From contig OU342630.1 of assembly GCA_910589415.1 (NCBI GenBank), forward strand, positions 7,502,001-7,566,000: a stretch of DNA of 64,000 nucleotides, in the 5' to 3' direction. A model generated the notes under the pieces. The model saw only the letters and a program-made list of their open reading frames with translations, did no database searches and was not told where the DNA came from. A program made the translations under genes and the position numbers. Shown here one piece after another: positions 12,266 to 23,000 of this stretch (position 1 is the first letter of the stretch; each line of letters starts with the position of its first letter). The DNA is from Malachius bipustulatus. Taxonomy: Eukaryota; Arthropoda; Insecta; Coleoptera; Melyridae.

Positions 12266-13002
12266 ATAATAGGTTTGTTATTTTATAGATATTTCGAGTA
12301 CTATACTTACTTGGTCATCTTTACTCTGTTATTTAGTAAATTGTGTTGTAATAAAAAAAAATCACTGTTTTGAATCTCATTACACAACAGTTACGTTAAT
12401 GTGCTTTGGATTTCTTACAGGCTGAGCAAGTCTTTTTATTATTGACAACTTAAATTATAAGAGAATAAGATAATATATAAAGTTTTTATCAAACAACTGA
12501 TTGTTTGCATCAAACCAGTTTGCTCTGGAACACAGTAGGTGTACAAAATATATCTTAAAAAAGTAAACAAATGGATGATGAAAAAAACACTAATGTTTAA
12601 AAAAAATTCTACTGTAAGCTGATGGATAATATAAAATATAAATTTTATTTACATACGTCTGAAGATGCTACTTTAAAAGTAGCGAAACACGGTTAACGTT
12701 TATTTATCCATCAGTATACAGTAGAATTTTAATTTTTTTTAACATTAGTGTTTCATTTATTATCCATCAGTATGCAGAGATTCTACAAACCTACAAAGTA
12801 AGGGTTGAAAACATAAATTTTAGTAAATAAATTATTAATAAATTAAAATTATTATATAAAAAATATTTTTTAAAATTAAGTCGAACTTTTTAAAATTTTG
12901 ATTACAATTTTGAAATAATATTGAAATTAAAACTAAAATAAAAATAAAATTTAGCTACTTAATGTACCTGACTTGGTATTTGAGATATATACAACGTTAC
13001 AG
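12266..13002. repeat. AT-rich gene-free stretch with a 170-bp fold-back
   Basis: At 12585-12757 a fold-back is visible: AACACTAATGTTTAAAAAAA ... TGATGGATAAT is inverted as ATTTATCCATCAGTATACAG ... AACATTAGTGTTTC. The centre carries GTCTGAAGATGC and AGCGAAACACGG. The right arm is followed by a second copy of TTATCCATCAGTAT. The stretch is otherwise AT-rich. It runs up to the acceptor of the first visible host exon (TTACAG, ending 13002). Confidence 0.5.
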
Positions 13003-13237
13003 ATCGCCCTTCCCCTCCGGGGAAACCCTTCCAGTTGACCGACCATGACCAGGTGCCGGACGCTATATTGGTTGGCTGGGCAAGACCAGTTACCGATGGT
13101 GGTTCACCTGTCACGGGGTACCTGGTGGAGCATCGTCGTGTCGGTACATCTCACTGGATCCAAGCTGCACCCTGTCTGGTTAATGAGACAGAGCTTTTAG
13201 TTGGCAGTCTCGACCCGGGATGGCGATATCAGTTTAG
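13003..13237 (+). CDS. Host gene exon: first visible FN3 domain (most of it)
   Basis: This internal exon starts after an acceptor TTACAG and ends at a donor GTAAAT at 13238. It encodes SPPGKPFQLTDHD, VGWARPVTDGGSPVTGYLVE and DPGWRYQFR, the classic strands of a fibronectin type III domain as found in titin-like muscle proteins (P-x-P-P, W in strand B, the DGGSPVTGY turn, Y-x-F-R in strand F). The split codon at the donor joins cleanly in frame to the exon at 25390, which completes strand G (VRAENEVGLSDPG). Earlier exons are needed, because the exon begins mid-codon. None is recognisable upstream in this window, so the 5' half of the gene probably lies outside or beyond the transposon block. 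The exact family is not identified. Confidence 0.85.
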
Positions 13238-14268
13238 GTAAATGAGAGATTTAGATTAAGTTGTGTTCTTTCAAATCTAATTTCTGATCAGATATGAGCA
13301 TAATTATTACTAATTATTGTTCTGCAGAAGTAATTTATTCGTTGTAAACTATAAACTTTTAAACTAAAAGTTTGCTAAAAGATTTTAAGTGTAAATCCTA
13401 GGGTCCATCATAGTGTACCCTCTCAAAATTTACGATCTTTTATATTTTAACACCCACCTGTATAAATTTTGTTGTGTAATGTGGAACTTTAAGTAGTAAA
13501 CTTTTTGTATCAGTTTCTTTTTATTTAGAACACTAAATTAAAATAATATAGTTTTAGTTATCATTCCTCATATCAACTCTAATAATCTAATAATTATTAT
13601 TGAAATTAAAATTTTTCTATTCATTGTCATATCATTCCTGATCCTAGCCGACTTCTCCTTATTCCTTGGTTGCTGCATGGTTCCTCTCCACAGTTACTTT
13701 CCCGAGCAACAGAATATTTAAAAGCTGTCTATCTTATAGCCCTACCCACCTACCCACCTAGGGTAGGTGGGTGGTGGGTAGGTCGGTATCGATTTACTTG
13801 TATCGCATGCTTTTATGTTTTATGAGAAAACAATAATTGTACGACCTCGAGGATATAGTTCAACATTTTCTATCTGAGTAAAAGCGAAATTGGGGGATTT
13901 AAGGGTGGTGGTGTCTTAGTTGAATTAATAAATCTAGAGGTAAAATCGAAAATTAAAAAAATCGCCCTATTAGACGCTTTCTAGAAAATATGAGATTAAG
14001 GTGACCCAAGACATAAATCCTAAAGTGCGAGTGGTTGGAATTACGTAACAATATTTGGATGAGGAGCCTTTATGGGACAATGTGGGCGAATTTAAGAATA
14101 TTTATTTAATTTCACCTTGGTTCTAAAAAGCTTTTAATATTCAACTGTTAATATTTTTTTAAAGGTAAAACCAGAAGGTGAAATTCAGTAAATATTCTTA
14201 AACTGGCTTCTTAAGCAGAAAAACTCGAGGTCCTTTAATTCCTTAAATAATTAAAATCGGACACAATC

Positions 14269-14414
14269 GCCCGTATTCACAAACGATAATTTCCTAAATA
14301 ATTACGTAATCAATTATCCCCATCTCATTCTATTGCAAAAAACTGCATATCTCCATCTCACTCATTTAAATAATTACTTAATTATTTAGGAAATTATCGT
14401 TTGTGAATACGGGC
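14269..14414. repeat. 146-bp MITE with GCCCGTATTCACAAACG termini
   Basis: The left arm GCCCGTATTCACAAACGATA and the right arm TATCGTTTGTGAATACGGGC are perfect reverse complements. The pairing continues for about 40 bp, through the TTTCCTAAATAATTA block. The interior is only about 60 bp. Too short to code; lies in the host intron. Confidence 0.75.
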
Positions 14415-14518
14415 CTATGATTATAAAATATGAAGTTTTTTTTTAACTACCTCATTTTTCACAGTTTATTGGTGAGCTAAAAAATCACCCTCCAGTGGAC
14501 TGTCAAAGGCAAAACTAT

Positions 14519-14885
14519 ACAGGGTGTTTCTTAATAGCATATTAATACTTCTCAGCAACGGCTTAAAACTTTTTGCTACCTACTTGACTTTAAGATTTTT
14601 TTCAAGAGTTATTTTCTTTTATCTATGAAAAGAGTTTAGATATTTTTTCAATTTCAGTATGTCTTAATAAAATGTGAAACCACATATTTTAGTTAGAAAA
14701 GTTTTTTTATTGCGCCACCAGTGGTGCCCCTGCAAAAACGTCCTCGGACATTTTTTACAAAAAAAAAAATGGTAGTTACTTTAAAAAAATTACACTATTG
14801 AGGACATCACTTTACGAAAAGCACCCAAACTCATCAAATGTCTCCTGATCCTGACCCCCATTATAAACGACGCGGACTAGCCTGT
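14519..14885. repeat. Dispersed repeat with TACAGGGTG end, related to 58480-58620
   Basis: It starts with TATACAGGGTGTTTCTTAAT. The segment near 14805-14865 (CATCACTTTACGAAAAGCA, CCCAAACTCATCAAATGTC, TCCTGATCCTGAC) reappears on the opposite strand at about 58545-58610. This is therefore a dispersed family rather than unique intron sequence. No inverted partner arm is seen at this copy. Confidence 0.5.
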
Positions 14886-14896
14886 AGATATGTACC

Positions 14897-17105
14897 TTAG
14901 ACCATAACAGCTCATAGACGCGCCCTAGTCTCGATACGGTGAAGCCAGAACCTCGCCGGCGCGATGACTCAGTTGTGGGCAAAAGCGTTCAAATAACATG
15001 AAGAGTTATATGACGGATTCTGCATTTCTTTTACATTTTGACTCATTACAGGAGCCGAGGCCATTATTTATGTGATTTAATAGTTTATTTAGGAAGATAA
15101 GATATTAAGGAATACAAACATGTAGGTAATTATACAGGAACATTTAATATAAATGACGTAGGTAATTAATTAATCTTTAAAACCTCTTTCAATAATAATA
15201 ATTGTATAGGTACTTCTTAATGATAAACTAATTTATATAAATTAATTCTATACATTACCAACACATATTATCTCTATAACACTACCCTACTGGACATTAT
15301 TCTATAGCAAAATTGTTTTAAATTTCAAATAAAATAGGTACTTACAGATATACAGGGTGTTCTACAAGCTCTATGACAAACTTTGACAGATGGTAGGTTA
15401 CTTGATTTTAAACATATTTTTTTTAATAAATATGGGTCCGATTCGTTTTTGTTTAGAAGTTACAAGCATTTAAAAAATCGTAATTTTTCAAGTTCAAGGC
15501 CCTGTAAAAGGAAAACGGTTCAAGATATAGAAAAACGGCTTACATGTCCCTATTTTAACTTTTCATGTACTATCCAATGATGTAGATGAAATGTTTATAC
15601 AGGGTGATCAAAAATTTGAAAAAATCTGAGATTTCTCCACATTTAAAAAAATCAAAGAAAGTACAAATGTTTCTATACCATAGGATAGTCCATAAAAAGT
15701 TAAAATAGGGACATGTAAGCCGTCTTTCTCTATCTTGAACCGTTTTCCTTTTACAGGGCCTTGAACTTGAAAAATTACGATTTTTTAAATGCTTGTAACT
15801 TCTAAACAAAAACGAATCGGACCCATGTTTATTAAAAAAAATATGTTTAAAATCAAGCAACCTACCATCTGTCAAAGTTTGTCATAGAGCTTGTAGAACA
15901 CCCTGTATACACTGATTACAAAATAAAATTTGTTTTGTAAGTTTACTTCTTATTCTGTGAGAATTTGTATGCAAATTCAAACACTTCCCTTGTAAGACAT
16001 TCGTACTTGCAATAATATTATGTTTGACAACAAAATAATAATAAAAATGTTGTTTCCTTATAAAACTTTAACACCCTGTATCTAGAAAACTTGAATGACA
16101 CGTGTCTACCTCTACAGCAAATTTTCCGTGTAGTTTTGAATTTCCTACATGAACTAAAATTTGTATCGCGTTTTCATTGAGTATAGGTATATTAATTAGA
16201 TGTAGGTATAAAATGCTTAGACCATAATATGAGCTGTTATGGTCTAAGATAAAATGTATTAGGTATTCTGATTCACAGAAGGTCCATAATTCAATATTGT
16301 CAGATAAAATTATTAGTAGAGTTTTAAGATATTATACATAATTATTTTATTATAGTGGAACCAGAGATAAAACGGAATATTTATCTAACAACCGCATTTT
16401 ATGACTTTAACAATATAGGGCAGTAGTCATAAAAGTAACCCCTAAGAGCGGAACTAATCTGCTACTCTTAGGTTGACAGCAAGTCTGTAAAATCATCAAT
16501 AAAATCATCATAATAAACTAAAAATCGTTTGTTATATCTCTGATACCACTTATACTGGTACAATATTTCATTAGTAATGGAGAGATTCTAAAAAATAAGT
16601 AAGAGTTGTGATCATGAATAATTATTTTAGGTAACTACCTATTAATAATAATTATTAGGCATATTTTTGAGGCATTCAACTTGTAAATTATTTTAAATTA
16701 TTGAGGGTGACATATTGATAGGTTTCAAAGTGAGAAAATTGTCATTGATCTAATACCTACAAATGCCCACCAATACCTAAAACTATTTTAAATTAAGAAT
16801 AAGTTTTAACTCTAAATAACTAATTAGAAAAAAATTACTTAAAGGTGAAATGATACATTCGATGTGCTATTATATCTTTCTGCACACTTATAAGCACAAC
16901 ACAATTATTGAACCATAATTATTATTGTAAAATTAATAAAAAACGATCAAACAAAACTTTAAAACACTATGGAACACACGTAAAAGACTAGCTTTACACG
17001 AGGTTTCTACCCACAAGTGACGTCACAGTAGGCGAGTTATCTTGGCTTCACCAGTCTGCTAGTAGTGGAATGGTAGGGGCGCGTCTATGAGCTGTAATGG
17101 TCTAA
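14897..17105. mobile_element. 2.2 kb TIR transposon with a 10-bp target duplication
   Basis: The left terminus TTAGACCATAACAGCTCATA (14897) is mirrored by the right terminus ending TATGAGCTGTAATGGTCTAA (17105), one mismatch over 20 bp; similarity continues through the GACGCGCC block. The flanks carry a direct repeat GATATGTACC at 14887-14896 and 17106-17115, a clean 10-bp target duplication. A third copy of the TIR motif, itself palindromic (AGACCATAATATGAGC...GGTCTAAG), is at about 16222-16256. No transposase frame is present; the interior is non-coding plus a palindrome at 15350-15909. A 9-10 bp duplication is typical of Mutator-like elements, but that assignment is inference. Confidence 0.65.
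15350..15909. repeat. 560-bp palindromic element, TATACAGGGTG termini
   Basis: The left arm TATACAGGGTGTTCTACAAG and right arm CTTGTAGAACACCCTGTATA are exact reverse complements. The arms continue for about 200 bp, including CAAGGCCCTGTAAAAGGAAA and the AAAACGGCTTACATGTCCC block. A loop of about 100 bp carries a further TATACAGGGTGATC end at about 15598. Because each arm reads open in the same frame, nearly identical short peptides appear on both strands. That is a palindrome artefact, not a gene. It lies inside the 2.2 kb TIR element. Confidence 0.85.
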
Positions 17106-17509
17106 GATATGTACCGACGACCGTTTGAATTCAATGATTCTATATGAATGAATTGAGAATGTTACTGATGTTCCTGCTGGTGCTGGTGGCGGGCAGTAGG
17201 GTTGGTTTTGGTTTCCATTACTGTCTCTGTCTTGCAGGTATTTTCTTTCACCCTTACAGATTCCAGGTGTGGTTATTCAACGCGGATTTGAATAGTAGTA
17301 GAAGATGGTAAAATTCACATGGTGTAGTACAGACTCCCTAATTTTTTCATATTTTTGATATCTTTTTTATTGTTTTAAAGATATCACCAATGACAACTTT
17401 AAAAAAGGCGACCTGTATAATTAATAATGAGATACTGTAGACCAAAATTGGCACAGAGCAGGAGGGTTTAGAATTCCTAAACTTATGAGCTTAGCCTAAA
17501 CTGTGCTTA

Positions 17510-18170
17510 TGAGGTTCAATGGTGCCGAGTTTACTGTCCCTGAGCTTATCGTCTATGGTTTTGCTGACTATTTTGGTCGTATGTATATGAAGTCAAGCCC
17601 CGTATTACCTGACCTGACCTGGCCTGGACAATAATTATCACTGGCGTGACAATGTTCACGTCGCTGCTATTTAGGATGATGAAATTTTGACAGCCTTGAA
17701 AAGAATCCCTTAGCATGGATATTGATAACATCCCTAGCTTTCTGTTGAAAGTGTGCTTGTATCTTTGTGAGACCCCCTTCAATACTCTCTAATGTAATTA
17801 CCAAAGTCTCAATTTCCCAGGCACTTGGCAGAATGCCCTTACATGTCCTATCTTAAAAAAAGATAACATTGAAGAGGTAAGCAACTATTATAGACCCATA
17901 TCAAGCGCTCCACTGTCACAAAGTTTGGTTATTTACAATTTGTTTCCTAGGTTATTAATTCCCGCAGCCAGATTGACTTTCAAAACGCCTTTGATATTGG
18001 GTATTATAAAGCCTAGGCTTAATAAAGCCTATTTTATTCTCAAAGAAGGATATCCAGTACAGGGCTGTGACTTTTTTCCCACACAAGTGGTCACATTTAA
18101 AGGAGCCATATAACACTGGAGAAAAAATTAAATGAACTTAGAATCTTTAATCCACAATGGATTCTGTGGT
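17510..18170 (+). pseudogene. Degenerate non-LTR reverse transcriptase fragment
   Basis: In shifting plus-strand frames one can read FADYFGRMYM near 17560, like the 'A-x-x-F-x-x-V/M-F/Y' block ahead of many RT domains. It is followed at about 17845-17915 by LKKDNIEEVSNYYRPIS, the N-Y-R-P-I-S motif of RT. Numerous stops and frameshifts separate the pieces, and nothing resembling the catalytic DD box survives. It lies in the host intron between the TIR element and the BEL element. Confidence 0.45.
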
Positions 18171-18756
18171 GCTGTCCGTGTCCGCCATTTCAGGATCGGC
18201 CTGTATAAGGCGGATTATGGATGATAAGCTTTTTGTATAATTTACCTAACAATTCCAACGACTACATTTTCTTACTGAATAAAATCAGATTCCTTGTGTC
18301 TCGTCCTCTCGTCTTAATTCGCGTCAGTCTGGAGCGTTTTATTGTTTGAATGGTCGCACATATTTCATTTAGGTCATCGATTACCATAATGTGTCACTTC
18401 TACAACAGAATTTCATTTGATTTTGATATTCATGCTGACAATTTTTCATCGATTTCAGTGTTTAAGGGGGGTATCTCATGAAATGGGCTAAGTGGGTCAT
18501 TATTGTTGCTATTGTGTGGTATTGCTTTTGATACTGTACATTCCTCTTGTGTATCTTTCTTTGTTTTCCTGTTAATGGGTGAAAAACTTGTTGGATATCA
18601 CTTAGCATTGAAGAATAATTCAGGATTTATTTACTGGAACTAGATGTTCAGAAGTTCGAACATCTGTTCTTCTCGTTTGTATAGATTTTGGCATAGTGAT
18701 TTTTTTCAAACTGCATCCCAACGTCAGGGAAATAGTCAAATAATTATCATCGCCAA

Positions 18757-19272
18757 TGTTGCAGATTGAGCTGTTTTTAAATTAGTTAAATCGTGTAGAC
18801 ACTGTCTATGTGTATGTAGACACAGTTTAGGATGAAGAAGAACTGAAATGTCGAATTTTCTGTTAAATATCGATCCGGGAGATGCACTTCTTAGGTGGTC
18901 TTCGTGGAATAGGGAAAAAGTAAAAATGTAACCCTTGCTTGCCTGCGTCAGGTGTGCAAAGCAAGATTCGCTTTTCGTTCGTTGACCAGGACAGAAGTCC
19001 TGCTGTCTCTAATATTCGTATTATTTCGTATCGTTCGTTCGTCAGACTAAATAAATACCTACATACCTACTCCGACTTAATTCAAATTATTCATCTTACT
19101 AAATCGTTTAATCATATTATAATCGTCTACATAATTAGAAATTACCTTTAAATTGATTGGTTGTTCTACAGCATTGTGTAAAATTACTAGTTTTGCATTA
19201 AAAGATTAATTTAATGTGTGTCTATTAATTTATACAGTTCATTATTCGTTCTTTGTGTACCTAAACCGTACA
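18757..19272 (+). repeat. 5' LTR of the BEL/Pao element (516 bp)
   Basis: It begins TGTTGCAGATTGAGC and ends CTAAACCGTACA. The same 516 bp recur at 24186. A 70-codon open stretch inside it (18939-19151) occurs identically in the other LTR. That follows from LTR identity and is not evidence of a gene. Confidence 0.93.
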
Positions 19273-19474
19273 TAAAAGTGGTCCTTCGAGCCGGATTGTA
19301 ACTGAATTTAGTGCAAATGGAAATTAATGGAAGTTGCTGGTGTGCCATGGATGCAGTGAATACGTCGTTAAGCAAAATTGTGCAGTTTTAAGTGTCCAAA
19401 ATCGTTCATTGTCGACTACAAGTATTTCGTGTTTCGTGTTGGATGGTTGTTGCAGAGAAACTTCTGTACGAGCG

Positions 19475-19634
19475 CCTGGATTGCAGACAAGTCCCTGGAG
19501 TCCACAAAGACGAGCTCCTGGATTGCAGACAAGGCCCTGGAGTCCACAAAAACGAGCTTCTGGATTGCAGAGCAATTCCTGGATTCCACAAAAACGAGGT
19601 CCTGGATTGCAGAGAAGTTCCTGGATTCCACTAA
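19475..19634 (+). repeat. Four 42-bp tandem repeats in the BEL leader
   Basis: Units start at 19475, 19517, 19559 and 19601, a strict 42-bp period. Each begins (C/T)CTGGATTGCAGA and carries TCC(A)CAAA. Since 42 is a multiple of 3, several frames on both strands stay open across the block; for example, a plus frame repeats LDCRQ-x-PGVHK-like units. The block lies between the primer-binding site and the gag-pol ATG. Confidence 0.85.
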
Positions 19635-20041
19635 ACTGAGTAACGTACCTCTTCATTTATTATTCGAGGAAAGTTTCTTATTTCCTATTTCGTTTTCGCA
19701 TCAAAATGTCATATTAATCGTTCGAAGCCTAATTCGTCAGCTGATGAGTCGAAAGAAGCACTCAGACCCACCTACCTAATTAAATTCGTCGTTTTGGTTG
19801 ATGTATACCTACCTACTATTCGTGAATTCGTGAATAATACTAAAGTTGATAACTTTGATCGTAAAAATATAAATAATTGTAATTTCGTTCGTGTTTATAA
19901 TATTAATATACCTATAGTTATCGTATGTCATATCGTAAGTAGGTACCTAAATGTTCGTCAGTCGTCTCATTGTATGAAAAATCGTTTATTATATTATTCT
20001 GTGTTATAAAAATATCGTTTGTTAAGTAATATTGTAAAAAG

Positions 20042-23000
20042 ATGGATAATTTGAAGAAAAAGAGGGGTTACGCGAAAGGATTAATTACAAAAATCGAAAC
20101 GTGGGTTGAGGAGAATTTAAAAAATGAAAATAATAAAAATCAAATCGAAATTCGCAAAAGAAATTTAATAGCAGCTTATCAGAGTTATGTAAATATACAA
20201 GAATCGATCGCAGAGATTAAAGAAGATGCCACCAAAGATAGTGAGGATGTAGAAAGTAAATTTTGTAATTTGTTTTCGAAGTTAGAAAACAAAATTGAAG
20301 AGTTAACTAGTCTAAGCACCCAACAACCTAGATTAGATGGAAACGTAGAATTTCAGAATTTCGTATCGAATTTACAACAATCGAATAAAGAATTTGTAGC
20401 CGAATTAGTTCAGGGTGTTACGTCAAGTATAAATACAAAGGGTGCAAATTCTCAAACAGTTAAGCTGCCCGAAATAAAAATTCCAATTTTTTCAGGTGAT
20501 GCTGCAGAGTGGAATAGTTTTCATGATCTGTTTACTAAACTCATCATAAATAATGAGGATTTAGATAATATCGAAAAACTAATTTATCTTAAGGGATATT
20601 TGAGAGGCGAAGCACTGTCTTTAATACAGAATTTGTCGTTGGTAAGCTCGAATTTACAAACTGCAATTAAGTTGTTAGAAAATAGATATAAAAACACGTA
20701 TGCGATAATCGAGGCGCACATCACCAATTTATTCGAAAACTTGCCTAATTTATTGAAGCCAAAGGCTCAAAACCTGAGGGAGTTCTTAACTCATATTAAT
20801 CAAAATATCGAAAGTTTGGAAAATTTAAATGTACCCGTAGATTCTTGGGACTTAATTTTAATTCACATTTTTTCCAAGAAATTGGATTTTCAATTGCAAA
20901 AGGCTTATTGCTTACATCGAGATACCAAGAACCTACCAACGTTAAAAGAATTTATTAATTTTTTAGAAAAGCAATGCAAAGCATTAGAGGAAATAGATGC
21001 AACAAAAGGCACTAGTCCTACACCGATTAGGAAAGTTAATCATTTTATTAGTTCAACTCATAATTCGAATCAACAACAGACAGGAAAGGCGACAGGAAAT
21101 CAATCCTATTTAATTTGTAATTTTTGCTCAGAGCATCATTCGATTTATCAATGCTATAAATTCAAACAATTAACTATTCAGGAAAGAAACAACTTTATAA
21201 CCTCTCGAGGTTTTTGCAAAATATGTCTGTTTAGGAAACATTCGTTCGATGATACTTGCACTGGGAATAATTGTTGGCAATGTGGCAAAAGGCATAATAC
21301 TCTACTTCATATCAATTTTGATCGAGAAGTTCATTCAAATCCTAGAAATTTTCAAATTCGTCGCACAGAAAGTCGCAGCCAGTGGCAGGATCTCCATAAA
21401 CCTAATTCAGGCACAATTAATCGTCAATTTAATCGTCAAAATCGTACGTATGGTGTAAACGAGGGTGTAAACCAATATCAAAATAAACATTATTCAACTA
21501 ATAATAATTCAAATCGATCAACGCCAGAAAATAGAGAATCGGGACAAATCGTAAATCAAAAGAATTCGAGTCAAGTAGAATCAAGGTCGCAAGACGATCC
21601 CAAGCAAAGAAGTATCGTAAATGAAAATAAAAATAAAGAAAATAAGCCCGAAAGTTCGTTATCGTTTTCCACTTATTCGCAAAATAATTCGCAAATCCTA
21701 CTAGCCACAGCAGTGGTAACAATTTATAATCGCAACGGCGATCCAGTTTCGGCTAGGTGCTTACTGGATTCGGCGAGTCAGATTAGCATGTGCACAAAAG
21801 AATTGCTAGACAAATTAAATTCGAATACTTATCGTAAAGAATTGCAAATATCAGGAATCTCGCAAATAAATGCTCAATCAAATGAGATGGTTGATTTAAC
21901 CATTAAGTCAAACGTTTATAGAAAAAATTCGTTCAAAGTTTCGTGTGCAGTATTGGAAAAAATAACTTGCGAACTACCGCAAACTACTCTAAACGTATCA
22001 AATTTAAAAATACCGGATCACATTATGTTAGCTGATCCAAAGTTTTATGTCTCGTCGAAAATCGACATCTTGCTAGGAGCAGACGTCTATTATGATTTAA
22101 TCGTTCCAGGAGTGATTAAATTAGGGGCGGATATGCCAACCCTTTTTAGTACACTCTTAGGATATGTCGTCGGCGGTAAATTGGCAAATAATAAGCCAAA
22201 GCATTCTAATATTAATTCGTATAATGAACTAGGGAATAGTTCACCCAATTGTTGTTCTTTTTTAAATACGTCATCGAGTAGCGATGAACTGTTACAAAAA
22301 TTTTGGGAGATAGAAGACATCGAAGAGAAAACAATTTTAAGTCCCGAAAATGCAAAATCGGAAGAAATTTTTAAAGAAACGACGATTCGATTAGAAAATG
22401 GACGGTTTCAAATAAATTTGCCATTTAAAAATCAAGAAAATAAATCGTGTAATTTAGGTGAATCGTTTTTGCAAGCAAGAAAACGATTTGCTGGTCTCGA
22501 AAAACGATTTCTAAGAGACCCAAATTTAAAATTAAAATATAAACAATTTATCGATGAATATGTAAACTTAAATCATGCAAAAATCGTCCCTCTAAGTTCT
22601 CATAATGAGAAAGGAGAAAATAAATATTTTATGCCGCATCACGCAGTTATACGTGAAGATAATGAAACAACAAAATTGCGTGTTGTTTTTGACGCTTCGA
22701 TGAAAACTTCATCGGGTTTATCGCTTAATGATATTTTATTAAAAGGCTATACGGTACAACCGGAATTATTCGATATCATATGTAGATTTCGGATAGGTAC
22801 TTTCGTAGTCATTGCGGACATTGAAAAAATGTACCGTCAGATTCGTGTAAATCCGAATCACACATTTTTACAGAACATCCTGTGGCGTGAAAATGAAAAT
22901 GAACCTTTACAATGTTTAGAGTTATTAACAATCACGTATGGTACGAATTTCGCGCCCTTTGCTGCCACTAGATGTTTAAAAGAACTGGCTGAAAAAGAAT

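Noticed and set aside
13739..13784. CCTACCCACC repeats as a possible telomeric or CRISPR-like array
   Set aside because: It is a single short hairpin of GGTAGGTGGG-type sequence with no regular spacer pattern.
15383..15875. Two nearly identical short proteins on opposite strands (15383-15580 plus, 15570-15875 minus)
   Set aside because: They are the two arms of one palindrome read outward; no domain or codon signature supports a gene.
18939..19151. A 70-residue frame repeated exactly at 24368-24580
   Set aside because: Both lie inside the identical BEL LTRs; duplication reflects LTR identity, not a conserved gene.
19324..19656. Several overlapping repetitive frames on both strands
   Set aside because: They are caused by the 42-bp tandem repeat, whose period keeps frames open.
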